DNA of 8,122 nt from NCBI GenBank assembly GCA_903824735.1, contig CAIJXO010000020.1, positions 1-8,122 of the forward strand. Reading direction: 5' to 3'. Source of the DNA: an uncultured bacterium (GTDB lineage: Bacteria > Patescibacteriota > Minisyncoccia > Phycocordibacterales > GWA1-40-21). The notes beneath the pieces are model-generated. The model saw only the letters and a program-made list of their open reading frames with translations. It did not search any database and had not been told where the DNA came from. Positions 1-5,760 of this stretch are shown piece after piece. A program made the position numbers and the translations under genes. How positions within the stretch are numbered: position 1 is the stretch's first letter; the number at the start of each line of letters is the position of its first letter.

Positions 1-263
1 AGAGCCGTAGTATTATCTGTCTTACTATCTTCAATAATCAAACGAACTTTTTTGCCATTAATTCCCCCTTTTGAATTAAGTTCGTCTGCCGCAATCTGAA
101 CACCACTGACGACCTGTTCACCAAAATAGGCCCCAGGACCGGTTAAGGTTGCAATAACCCCGATCTTTATCTCCTGAGTAGCTGCCGGTCTGTTCAGACT
201 ACCAATAAGAATTATAATTAAGACAATTACAGCTAAGATTAAAATCTTTCCTCTGTTTTTCAT
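1..263 (-). CDS. livK: Branched-chain amino acid-type ABC transporter substrate-binding protein (5' part only)
   Basis: The first 87 codons of a gene whose 3' end lies beyond the window. The product starts MKNRGKILILAVIVLIII, a basic start followed by a hydrophobic signal or anchor segment (about residues 6-22). It then reads EIKIGVIATLTGPGAYFGEQ, followed by GVQIAADELNSKGGINGKKV and an IEDSKTD stretch. This is the N-terminal lobe pattern of the periplasmic-binding-protein family 6 (LivK/amide-binding type), which delivers amino acids or amides to an ABC permease. No lipobox cysteine follows the hydrophobic segment, so the protein is probably anchored by an uncleaved segment or secreted rather than lipidated. 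It follows livH by 48 nt and has its own predicted promoter. No good Shine-Dalgarno is visible; AGG sits only one base before the ATG. The substrate cannot be told from this part. Confidence 0.88.
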   Translation of the reverse strand, partial: MKNRGKILILAVIVLIIILIGSLNRPAATQEIKIGVIATLTGPGAYFGEQVVSGVQIAADELNSKGGINGKKVRLIIEDSKTDNTTA

Positions 264-279
264 ACCTGAACTATCTATA

Positions 280-308
280 ATGATAGCACAAAGTGACTTA
301 AAAGTCAA
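280..308 (-). promoter_or_regulatory. Predicted sigma70-type promoter of livK
   Basis: On the minus strand, TTGACT (303-308) is followed after exactly 17 nt by TATCAT (280-285), with TGC directly before the -10 (extended -10). Each box matches consensus at 5 of 6 positions. It overlaps the livH/livK gap and would start transcription near 273, about 10 nt before the livK ATG. The binding protein could therefore be made in excess over the permease, as is common for such transporters. Confidence 0.65.
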
Positions 309-311
309 GCT

Positions 312-1181
312 CTATTTCTTCCCAAAAATACCGTGTGGTCTAAAGAGTAAAAAGATAATTAGAAGTCCAAAAGCAATCGCATCTTTCCATTCCCCCGAGA
401 TTTTCCAAATACCAAAGTTCTCAACAAAGCCCAGCAAGAATGCTCCGAGCACTCCCCCATAGACATTACCGATACCACCGATAATCGAAGCGATAACACC
501 TTTCAAAAGTAAGCTCATGCCCATGGTCGGCTCGAGACCAGTATCATAACCGCTTAGAATTCCCGCAAGACCAGCGATCGCGGAACCGACAAAGAAAACA
601 ATACCGACGACAAAATTTGTGTTGATACCAACCATCTTGGAAACTTCTTCATCATCGCTGATAGCTTTAACTGACTTGCCGAAGAAAGTAAAACGTAAGG
701 TCATAGCCAAAGCGAGCATCACGATAATAACCGAGAGCAACATGATGAGCTGAATTTCGGTAATGACGCCGCCAAAAATATTAAAAGTTCTATTTGTGCT
801 ATCAATCTGCCCGAGAGTTTGGAACTGGCTGGTGAACAAGATAGCGACAATGGCCTGCAAGGCTGTCAGAACACCGAGTGAAGCGACCAGAAGCACCATG
901 TGTGAGCTCTTGCGGGCTCGTAGGGGTCGATAGATAAAGATTTCTGATAGGTAGCCGATAAGACCCGCGACAATCAAGCCGATGATAATAGAAAGTATGG
1001 CTGGCCAGTGAAGAAGTTTGGTCAAAAAATATACCGTGTAGCCTCCAGCGACCGCAATCGCACCGTGAGCGAGGTTAAAGAAGCGGGTAGCGCCGTAGAT
1101 CAAGTTGAAGCCAAGCGCGACCAGGGCATAAAGCGATCCGGCAATGATACTATTTACGATTAATTGTGGAATGATGTCCAT
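312..1181 (-). CDS. livH: Branched-chain amino acid ABC transporter permease, LivH type
   Basis: A 289-residue multi-pass inner-membrane permease, the usual length for LivH. Family hallmarks are visible in order: the first membrane segment with the RFFNLAHGAIAVAGGY motif (about residues 33-48), the IYRPLR signature (83-88), the cytoplasmic loop FFGKSVKAISDDEEVSKMVGIN (about 166-187; usual form GRALRAVAxDxExAxLMGIN), a helix VGSAIAGLAGIL, the GVIASIIGGIGNVYGG motif (228-243), and a C-terminal RPHGIFG. It would form the transmembrane pore with a LivM partner and LivF/LivG ATPases, which are not in this window but may follow livK. The ATG lies 3 nt after the Fic stop with no Shine-Dalgarno, so translation probably depends on coupling to fic or on re-initiation. 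The family is certain; the substrate (branched-chain amino acid, amide or urea) is not. Confidence 0.93.
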   Translation of the reverse strand: MDIIPQLIVNSIIAGSLYALVALGFNLIYGATRFFNLAHGAIAVAGGYTVYFLTKLLHWPAILSIIIGLIVAGLIGYLSEIFIYRPLRARKSSHMVLLVASLGVLTALQAIVAILFTSQFQTLGQIDSTNRTFNIFGGVITEIQLIMLLSVIIVMLALAMTLRFTFFGKSVKAISDDEEVSKMVGINTNFVVGIVFFVGSAIAGLAGILSGYDTGLEPTMGMSLLLKGVIASIIGGIGNVYGGVLGAFLLGFVENFGIWKISGEWKDAIAFGLLIIFLLFRPHGIFGKK

Positions 1182-1184
1182 TTT

Positions 1185-2075
1185 TTATACTTTAGGTTGA
1201 TAATTATCGGCTATTTTCCAAACTCCTTTTTCCCTGAAAGCGGGAATACTTTGGCGTCTGGCATAATTCGTCACAGCAGAGGCAGATAGATTATTATTCT
1301 TTATGTATTCTGCCAACGTAACAATCTTATCATTTTTAAGATAAGTTATCCTCTTGTTTAACGATTCTATTAATGCAAGTGAGATAACTTTTTCTATCGT
1401 TTTAGTATTTTTTCTATCACGATAGTCGGTAAAAGACTTATAATAATCCCTTTTTTCTTTATCACGGACGATAATCATAGGAAAACCGAGACGTAAAAGC
1501 TGGTAACAGACTAATACTCTACCAATGCGACCGTTACCATCACAAAAAGGGTGTACGGTCTCAAAATCTAAATGAAATTTAGCAATCTTATCTAAAAAGT
1601 ATGAGGTGCTGTCGCTCGAGTAACCCAAAAGCAAAGATGCCATCAACCCCTCAACCAGTTCCGGTGCTGGTGCCACACGAGTACCAACCCTAACATACTC
1701 CCCTTTCTTCCTAAAGCGTCCAGCGATATCATCATTGATTCCGTTAAGTAAAATTTTATGGAAAAGCAACACAGATTCCCGGTCCACTTCTTTCTCTTTT
1801 GCTTTTTCTTTAATGTAAGAAATGACTCGAGCTAGATTTTTTGCCTCGAATATTTCTCTTACAGACACTTCACGAGAGACCTCCATATCTAAAAGGATTC
1901 TCTCTGTTTCCTTTAATGTTAAAGTAGAATTTTCAATTGCGTTTGAGTTGTACACACTTTCCGGCACATCAGCCTCGTCAATTAAATCGAGTAAAGATTC
2001 CTTCCCGATCTTTATTTGGTCGAATTGGTTCTTTAACTCCTGGATTCTCCTTTTAAGCAAGTTTGATATGGCCAT
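1185..2075 (-). CDS. Fic-domain protein (predicted AMP-transferase) with N-terminal inhibitory helix and C-terminal HTH
   Basis: A 296-residue Fic (filamentation induced by cAMP) protein. The complete active-site motif HPFCDGNGRIGR is at residues 175-186, with catalytic His175, acidic Asp179, Asn181 and arginines 183 and 186. Known active Fic enzymes with this motif transfer AMP from ATP to hydroxyl side chains of target proteins. The N-terminal SNAIEN at 44-49 fits the (S/T)xxxE(G/N) inhibitory-helix motif, whose glutamate (Glu48) blocks productive ATP binding in autoinhibited (class II) Fic proteins. A flap-like segment GRFRKKGEYVRVG (119-131) precedes the motif. The C-terminal part (about 250-296, TLAEYIKNNNLSASAVTNYARR) looks like a small DNA-binding helix-turn-helix, as in many chromosomal Fic regulators. 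The gene lies directly upstream of livH. Its start may be leaderless. Targets are unknown. Confidence 0.93.
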   Translation of the reverse strand: MAISNLLKRRIQELKNQFDQIKIGKESLLDLIDEADVPESVYNSNAIENSTLTLKETERILLDMEVSREVSVREIFEAKNLARVISYIKEKAKEKEVDRESVLLFHKILLNGINDDIAGRFRKKGEYVRVGTRVAPAPELVEGLMASLLLGYSSDSTSYFLDKIAKFHLDFETVHPFCDGNGRIGRVLVCYQLLRLGFPMIIVRDKEKRDYYKSFTDYRDRKNTKTIEKVISLALIESLNKRITYLKNDKIVTLAEYIKNNNLSASAVTNYARRQSIPAFREKGVWKIADNYQPKV

Positions 2076-2081
2076 GTAGTA

Positions 2082-2110
2082 AGTCTAGCATATTAACCAA
2101 AAAAATGCAA
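2082..2110 (-). promoter_or_regulatory. Candidate promoter of the fic-livH operon (extended -10, near-leaderless)
   Basis: On the minus strand, TTGCAT (2105-2110) is separated by 17 nt from TAGACT (2082-2087), which is preceded by TGC (extended -10). The -35 matches consensus at only 3 positions and the -10 at 4. The -10 ends just 6 nt before the fic ATG, so transcription would start at or next to the start codon. That fits the absence of any Shine-Dalgarno. The 12-bp inverted repeat at 2112-2153 ends 2 nt upstream of this -35. Confidence 0.4.
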
Positions 2111-2111
2111 G

Positions 2112-2153
2112 TTTTGGTGAATTTAGGCTGTTTTTTAGCTCAATTCACCAAAA
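2112..2153. repeat. 12-bp perfect inverted repeat between tRNA and fic
   Basis: TTTTGGTGAATT at 2112-2123 is exactly complementary to AATTCACCAAAA at 2142-2153. The 18-nt centre contains a further possible GGCT/AGCT pairing. Read on the minus strand, the hairpin is followed after about 6 nt by a run of seven T. It could therefore be a weak terminator for the tRNA-Arg transcript, or an operator just upstream of the fic -35, or both. AT-rich arms make it a poorer terminator than the one at 7434-7463. Confidence 0.55.
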
Positions 2154-2166
2154 ATGGCCCCATAAT

Positions 2167-2200
2167 CGTGAAAATCGCGAAATAAATAGGGTTTTTCACG
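2167..2200. repeat. 8-bp inverted repeat downstream of tRNA-Arg
   Basis: CGTGAAAA at 2167-2174 is complementary to TTTTCACG at 2193-2200, with an 18-nt spacer. It starts about 20 nt past the 3' end of the tRNA gene. A role in 3'-end formation of the precursor is possible but it has no T-run after it on the minus strand. It may be chance in AT-rich DNA. Confidence 0.3.
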
Positions 2201-2220
2201 TTTATCAAACTATTTTTATG

Positions 2221-2292
2221 TGCCCTCGGTAGGAATCGAACCTACATCAAAGCCTTAGAAGAGCTCTGCTTTATCCATTAAGCTACGAAGGC
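2221..2292 (-). tRNA. tRNA-Arg, anticodon UCU
   Basis: Folding the minus strand by eye gives a complete 72-nt cloverleaf. The acceptor stem is GCCTTCG paired with CGAGGGC (one G-U), the D-stem is GCTT/AAGC, and the D-loop is AATGGATA. The anticodon stem is GAGCT/GGCTT and the loop CTTCTAA gives anticodon TCT, read as UCU for AGA/AGG arginine codons. The T-arm is GTAGG-TTCGATT-CCTAC and the discriminator is A. An adenine follows the GG of the D-loop, as expected for the A20 arginine identity base. The following bases read CAT, so CCA is not encoded and must be added by the CCA-adding enzyme. The gene sits after the pilus genes and before fic, with its own promoter. Confidence 0.95.
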
Positions 2293-2312
2293 ATGTTACT
2301 TACGACCCTGAG

Positions 2313-2341
2313 AATATAACAGCTTTAGAGCGATGGGTCAA
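2313..2341 (-). promoter_or_regulatory. Predicted promoter of tRNA-Arg
   Basis: On the minus strand, TTGACC (2336-2341) and TATATT (2313-2318) are exactly 17 nt apart and each match the sigma70 consensus at 5 of 6 positions. Transcription would begin near 2306, leaving a 5' leader of about 14 nt for RNase P to remove. The -35 box lies inside the last codons of the upstream 95-residue protein gene, whose stop is at 2325-2327. Confidence 0.65.
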
Positions 2342-2612
2342 TCGGTCTTATCTTACTTGCCTTGCCGTTTTCAAAGTTTGTCTGCCTTGTCTCGAGTAGG
2401 GTCGTTGTGGTGTGAAGTCTTTTTGGATCAATCGTACGGGTCGAAACATCGACTGGTGGGACTTCAATCGCTAAGTAGCCACCGCCAATGTGATCGCTCA
2501 AATATATTTTCCAAGCAAAAGCTGATAGAACAAGAAGTCCAATACCAAAAAGGACAATTATTATCCTCCAATCACGTTCTGGTTTAGCTTTTTTAAAAAT
2601 AGTTTTTTTCAT
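2325..2612 (-). CDS. Small single-pass membrane protein at the end of the pilus gene cluster
   Basis: A 95-residue protein that I do not recognise as a named family. Residues 1-15 are basic (MKKTIFKKAKPERDW), and one membrane helix spans about 16-38 (IIIVLFGIGLLVLSAFAWKI). About 57 residues follow, presumably outside the membrane, rich in Thr, Pro and charged residues (RTIDPKRLHTTTTLLETRQ) with no cysteine. It starts 11 nt after the PilO-like gene without a Shine-Dalgarno. In many type IV pilus operons this position (M-N-O-P) is held by the PilP lipoprotein. This protein has no lipobox and is shorter, so it might be a functional stand-in, but only its position suggests that. The gene is probably real, being in frame, in operon and with a clear TM helix. 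Confidence 0.75.
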   Translation of the reverse strand: MKKTIFKKAKPERDWRIIIVLFGIGLLVLSAFAWKIYLSDHIGGGYLAIEVPPVDVSTRTIDPKRLHTTTTLLETRQTNFENGKASKIRPIDPSL

Positions 2613-2623
2613 TTTGATATAAG

Positions 2624-3187
2624 TTAGCGCTTAAGCTTTACTACAGAAAAATCAATGTCCGCCGACCAGCTTTTACTCTGATTCTTTCCCCCCTCAAATC
2701 CCGCATTAGCGTCGAAAGTCACGCCGGTCACCATAGCGACCTTAGATAGATTCTCCATCTTCCCTAGGAAGCCGTAAACATTGTCCCACTTACCAATGAC
2801 ATTTACTTTAAACTTAATAAGTGACACCACCTCCGATGAGGCCATCTCAGGAACCGGCTCGTAGCCGACAGATTTGATTACTAAAGTAACGGAGTATGAT
2901 TTGGCAAGTAGTTCAAGCGAGCGAATGAACTCGGCGGTATTTATATCACCGACACCGACAAAGGACTGTTCAAGCTTGATCCTCTCAGTTTTGGTGCTGG
3001 TAACTAAATCCTGAAGAATAAAGTTTCTTTCGCGTTCCTGAGAAGAAATGGTCAACTGTTTTACTTTATCATTGATGCCAATTATTTTATTCAAAAGTAG
3101 ATTCGTGAAAATCACATCCAAGACGACAACGCCGATAAAGACGAGGGCGGACAAAATCAATATTTTTTTAGAATAGCTTAATTTCAT
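2624..3187 (-). CDS. pilO: PilO-like type IV pilus assembly protein
   Basis: A 187-residue bitopic membrane protein. A short basic N-terminus (MKLSYSKK) is followed by one transmembrane helix at about 9-31 (ILILSALVFIGVVVLDVIF). Next come a likely coiled-coil stretch (about 33-75, IGINDKVKQLTISSQERERN) and a C-terminal alpha/beta domain containing WDNVYGFLGKMENLSKVAMV (about 134-153). That last pattern is typical of the ferredoxin-like PilO domain (usual form: Y..l..Fl..lE.l.R.v.i). PilO pairs with PilN through the coiled coils to form the inner-membrane alignment complex of type IV pili or related type II secretion. Its ATG overlaps the PilN-like TGA stop by 4 nt (ATGA), implying translational coupling and balanced amounts. 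The fold-level assignment is good; sequence divergence is high. Confidence 0.8.
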   Translation of the reverse strand: MKLSYSKKILILSALVFIGVVVLDVIFTNLLLNKIIGINDKVKQLTISSQERERNFILQDLVTSTKTERIKLEQSFVGVGDINTAEFIRSLELLAKSYSVTLVIKSVGYEPVPEMASSEVVSLIKFKVNVIGKWDNVYGFLGKMENLSKVAMVTGVTFDANAGFEGGKNQSKSWSADIDFSVVKLKR

Positions 3188-3729
3188 AAATTGATTTTTA
3201 GATTAACGGTAAAGGTAATATTGGCATCTTTGGCCAAATCAGAAATTGGCGATTCGACTGACACAAAGCCCCCCTTAGCCTTAAGATCCTCGACGAAAGT
3301 AACCAATCCGTCACGATTCTTGGCAATACCGTTTACTAAAATCTGCCCCTGCCCAGCCTTAATTAGGCCAAAATTGAGCCTGGTTATCTTAATATTGGCA
3401 TTCTTGAAACTAATCACTTTAGCCAAATTCACTGACGGCGCAAGGGTATTTTTGCCATACAAATCTACGGCTTTCAACTCATCAAGAGTTTTGGTCACCA
3501 CCCAAGTCGCACTTTCATTAGTATTTTCTTTATTTTCAATATTGATTGCCGATTTAAACTGTTCAGATACCACCAGGTCATTCTTTTTAACCGAGATGTA
3601 GTAAGGAATTACATAGGCTAGAAATATCACGCCGAGTAAAGCAATGATCAGCAAAACCATCGCACTCAAACGAATTTGATATTCGAGGCGAAGACTTTTA
3701 TGCTGTTTTTCGGTGATTAAATTGGCCAT
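3184..3729 (-). CDS. pilN: PilN-like type IV pilus assembly protein
   Basis: A 181-residue bitopic membrane protein. A cytoplasmic N-terminus of about 20 residues is followed by a transmembrane helix (about 22-48, MVLLIIALLGVIFLAYVIPY). A linker follows, and then a C-terminal domain with GIAKNRDGLVTFVEDLKAKG and VESPISDLAKDANITFTVNL. That alternation is the usual PilN (fimbrial assembly family) ending, where a G-A-x-(T/N)-R-x-x-L...F...L segment precedes a final beta strand. In known systems the N-terminal cytoplasmic peptide of PilN docks onto PilM, but no clear INLLP-type motif is visible here (it starts MANLITEKQHKSLRLEYQ). The gene follows the PilM-like stop by 5 nt with no Shine-Dalgarno and overlaps pilO by 4 nt. 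Confidence 0.8.
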   Translation of the reverse strand: MANLITEKQHKSLRLEYQIRLSAMVLLIIALLGVIFLAYVIPYYISVKKNDLVVSEQFKSAINIENKENTNESATWVVTKTLDELKAVDLYGKNTLAPSVNLAKVISFKNANIKITRLNFGLIKAGQGQILVNGIAKNRDGLVTFVEDLKAKGGFVSVESPISDLAKDANITFTVNLKINL

Positions 3730-3734
3730 AGATA

Positions 3735-4799
3735 TTAGTATAAGCTCAAGCCGCTGACGACCGCATAATTCAATGATTCAGCCTGGCTAAGTTCTGGAAT
3801 ATAGTCATCGAAAGAAAAATGGTTGGTCCAAACATTGGCAACTTCGACTGGTAAGTTTAAGTTTGAAGACAGGTAGCGGGTCAAGCCGACAATCATGGCG
3901 TCCTGGCCACAGACAATCACTCTATCTGCCCCACTTACCACCTCTGCTTTATCATTACAATAAGAAATGAACTTGTAGACTTCATCTTTAATCGCTGAGA
4001 CGGTATTTATAATCTGAGAAAACAAGTCGGCGCTCTCAGAACTATCGTGATACAGTTTCTCGGCCTTAATCTTAACCGCTTCTTCCAGTGAAACTTTGCA
4101 ATATTTAGCGATTTGTTCGGTAAAAGTCGAGCTACCAAAATTGACCGACGAAGTCTGATAGACTGCGCCGTTAACTACCCACGACAAGATGACATTCGCT
4201 TCGCGAATATTGATGATAACCAAGACTTGTTCATTGCCGGATCGAACGACCGATTTGGCAACGCTGTTTGATTCCGGACCAAACAGAGCCGGTATCAAGC
4301 CCGCAGCCTGAAAGATAGACTGTAAATCTTCAACCGCCTTAAGTGGCGCCGCCGAAACCACCACATCCAGACCTGAACTACGTTTTCTCGCTGGCATAAT
4401 ATCATAATCAAAGACTGCCTCCTTTGAAGAAAGAGGGATATTCTCTTCCAGCTTGAAATCAAGTACGTCTCGAACTTCTTCTGGCTTTAAATCTGGTAAA
4501 TGAGTCTTAAAAATATATGTTTTCTCTTCGGGTACAGAAAAGCGAACGAAGGTCGCATTAGTTCTTCTTTTGATTTCGAACAAGGCTTTAATCACCGGTT
4601 CCCTTCTGACAATTTCTCCATGCACAACATCCCCAGGAGCAAGAGGGATAAAGCCAATTTTATCAGGTAGTAATCCCCGACTAGTAGATTTGGTAGTCAG
4701 AAAACAAACACCGGTCTGCAATATCTCAACAGACACAGCAGACATTTCTAAAAACCGTGGTGGTGCAAATAATTTTGAATAAAAGGCTTTATGGGACAT
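3735..4799 (-). CDS. pilM: PilM-like actin-fold pilus assembly protein with degraded nucleotide-binding motifs
   Basis: A 354-residue cytoplasmic protein with the typical PilM length and layout. The start APPRFLEMSAVSVEIL matches the usual Ppx(F/Y)LEMpavGIDI opening. Residues 115-134 (FKLEENIPLSSKEAVFDYDI) are the most recognisable PilM signature. The region 182-222 corresponds to phosphate-2 of the actin/FtsA fold and 293-330 to the adenosine motif. All three nucleotide-contact motifs look worn: GIDI is SVEI, VDIGARTT is INIREANV, and TGGGA is CGQDA. Known PilM binds ATP and recruits PilN to link the cytoplasmic motors to the membrane complex; this one may be a scaffold that no longer binds ATP. 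A good Shine-Dalgarno (GGGAG, 4806-4810) and an own promoter precede the ATG, 24 nt after dedA. Confidence 0.82.
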   Translation of the reverse strand: MSHKAFYSKLFAPPRFLEMSAVSVEILQTGVCFLTTKSTSRGLLPDKIGFIPLAPGDVVHGEIVRREPVIKALFEIKRRTNATFVRFSVPEEKTYIFKTHLPDLKPEEVRDVLDFKLEENIPLSSKEAVFDYDIMPARKRSSGLDVVVSAAPLKAVEDLQSIFQAAGLIPALFGPESNSVAKSVVRSGNEQVLVIINIREANVILSWVVNGAVYQTSSVNFGSSTFTEQIAKYCKVSLEEAVKIKAEKLYHDSSESADLFSQIINTVSAIKDEVYKFISYCNDKAEVVSGADRVIVCGQDAMIVGLTRYLSSNLNLPVEVANVWTNHFSFDDYIPELSQAESLNYAVVSGLSLY

Positions 4800-4813
4800 A
4801 GTTTTCTCCCATT

Positions 4814-4842
4814 ATTATAGCATCTATACAGATTTCTTTCTA
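4814..4842 (-). promoter_or_regulatory. Predicted promoter of the pilM-pilN-pilO sub-operon
   Basis: On the minus strand, a perfect TATAAT (4814-4819) is preceded by TGC (extended -10) and, after 17 nt, by TAGAAA (4837-4842), which matches 4 of 6 -35 positions. It overlaps the dedA stop codon. The predicted start, near 4807, falls on the GGGAG Shine-Dalgarno of pilM, so the 5' leader would be very short. The pilus genes can therefore be expressed apart from the upstream ruvX-dedA genes. Confidence 0.6.
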
Positions 4843-5426
4843 TTTCTGTGCCATTCAAGCACTCCGGGCAAAACGGATACGAGCACTACGACTAAAACTA
4901 TTGGCAGAAGGTATTTCTCCACTCCAGGTATATAGCGTCCGAGATAATATCCAGCGAGAATGATAATCATTGGCCACAAAATACCGCCGACAATGTTCCA
5001 CATGGAAAAACGGCGGAAATTCATTTCCCCAATACCAGCAAAGATAGGAGCAAAGGTACGAATCACGGGGACAAAACGAGACAGGACGACTGTCTTATTT
5101 CCATATTTATCAAAAAAACGTCTAGTGTCATCTAAATGTTTCCGGCGAAATAATAAAGAATCGGCTTTTTCAAAAAGCTTGTGCCCTGCAGTTCGCCCAA
5201 ACCAATAACCAATATACCCAGCAAGCACAGCGGCAATAATACAGCCAATCAAAAGCGTCGGTAAATCAAACATGCCTCGAGAAGCGACAAAGCCAGCGGC
5301 AAATAAAAGTGAATCACCGGGGAGAAAGAAGCCGAAAAAGAAACCAGATTCGACAAAAATAATCGCGATGACCCCAAAGAGGCCAGCGACTTTTATTAAA
5401 TACATGATGTCGAAAAGGTGGACCAT
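4824..5426 (-). CDS. DedA family inner-membrane protein
   Basis: A 200-residue polytopic membrane protein of the DedA/VTT (SNARE-associated) family, at the usual length of about 200. The N-terminal conserved block has the acidic residue and re-entrant motif (FVESGFFFGFFLPGDSLLFA, residues 24-43). The central GYWFGRTAGHKLFEK segment is at 73-87. The hallmark RFVPVIRTFAPIFAGIGEM (117-135) contains the two arginines needed for function in studied DedA proteins, and is followed by WNIVGGILWP. Members act in membrane homeostasis, proton-dependent transport and, for some, undecaprenyl-phosphate or phosphatidylethanolamine recycling across the membrane. Which lipid is used here cannot be read from sequence. 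The ATG is 3 nt after the upstream stop, without a Shine-Dalgarno, so it is co-transcribed. Confidence 0.93.
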   Translation of the reverse strand: MVHLFDIMYLIKVAGLFGVIAIIFVESGFFFGFFLPGDSLLFAAGFVASRGMFDLPTLLIGCIIAAVLAGYIGYWFGRTAGHKLFEKADSLLFRRKHLDDTRRFFDKYGNKTVVLSRFVPVIRTFAPIFAGIGEMNFRRFSMWNIVGGILWPMIIILAGYYLGRYIPGVEKYLLPIVLVVVLVSVLPGVLEWHRNRKKSV

Positions 5427-5429
5427 AGA

Positions 5430-5759
5430 TTATTTGGCGGTCGTACCACTGGCAATCGCGTCGTTAACTTCAAAAAGTGAGAAAGGATCTTCGTTACCAC
5501 CTACCGCGAGAATCATCCCATTACTCTCAAGCCCCATCAAAGGTTTTGGCTCTAGGTTTGTCACAAAGGCACATTTTTTGCCAACAAGAACAGTGATATC
5601 GGGGAAATAGCGTGCAATGCCGGAAACGATCTGCCTTGGGGCAGGTTCAGCAAAATCAACTGACAGTTTCAATAACTTCTCAGACTTCTCGATTTTTTCA
5701 ACAGTTAAAATCTTACCGATCTTAATTTCAACATTCTTAAAGTCATTATAAGTAATCAT
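5430..5759 (-). CDS. Stand-alone tRNA-binding OB-fold protein (MetRS C-terminal/Trbp111-like)
   Basis: A 109-residue protein made of a single tRNA-binding (EMAP/Trbp111-like) OB-fold domain. Visible motifs are FKNVEIKIGKILTVEKIEKS (7-26), RQIVSGIARYF (42-52) and VTNLEPKPLMGLESNGMILA (66-85). They match the C-terminal dimerisation and tRNA-binding extension of bacterial methionyl-tRNA synthetase almost motif for motif. No synthetase catalytic core is attached, so it is a free-standing version, as in Trbp111 or CsaA, probably a dimer that binds the outside of tRNA and may assist a MetRS lacking this domain. The start at 5759 (MITYNDF) matches the family's usual N-terminus and lies 1 nt after the ruvX stop. 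An in-frame ATG at 5828 would add 23 unrelated residues inside ruvX and is rejected. There is no Shine-Dalgarno. Confidence 0.9.
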   Translation of the reverse strand: MITYNDFKNVEIKIGKILTVEKIEKSEKLLKLSVDFAEPAPRQIVSGIARYFPDITVLVGKKCAFVTNLEPKPLMGLESNGMILAVGGNEDPFSLFEVNDAIASGTTAK

Positions 5760-5760
5760 A

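Noticed and set aside
2221..2292. tRNA-Arg as the attachment site of an integrated element carrying fic
   Set aside because: No integrase is present and no repeat of the tRNA 3' end was seen in the window, although a full attachment-site search beyond the window was not possible.
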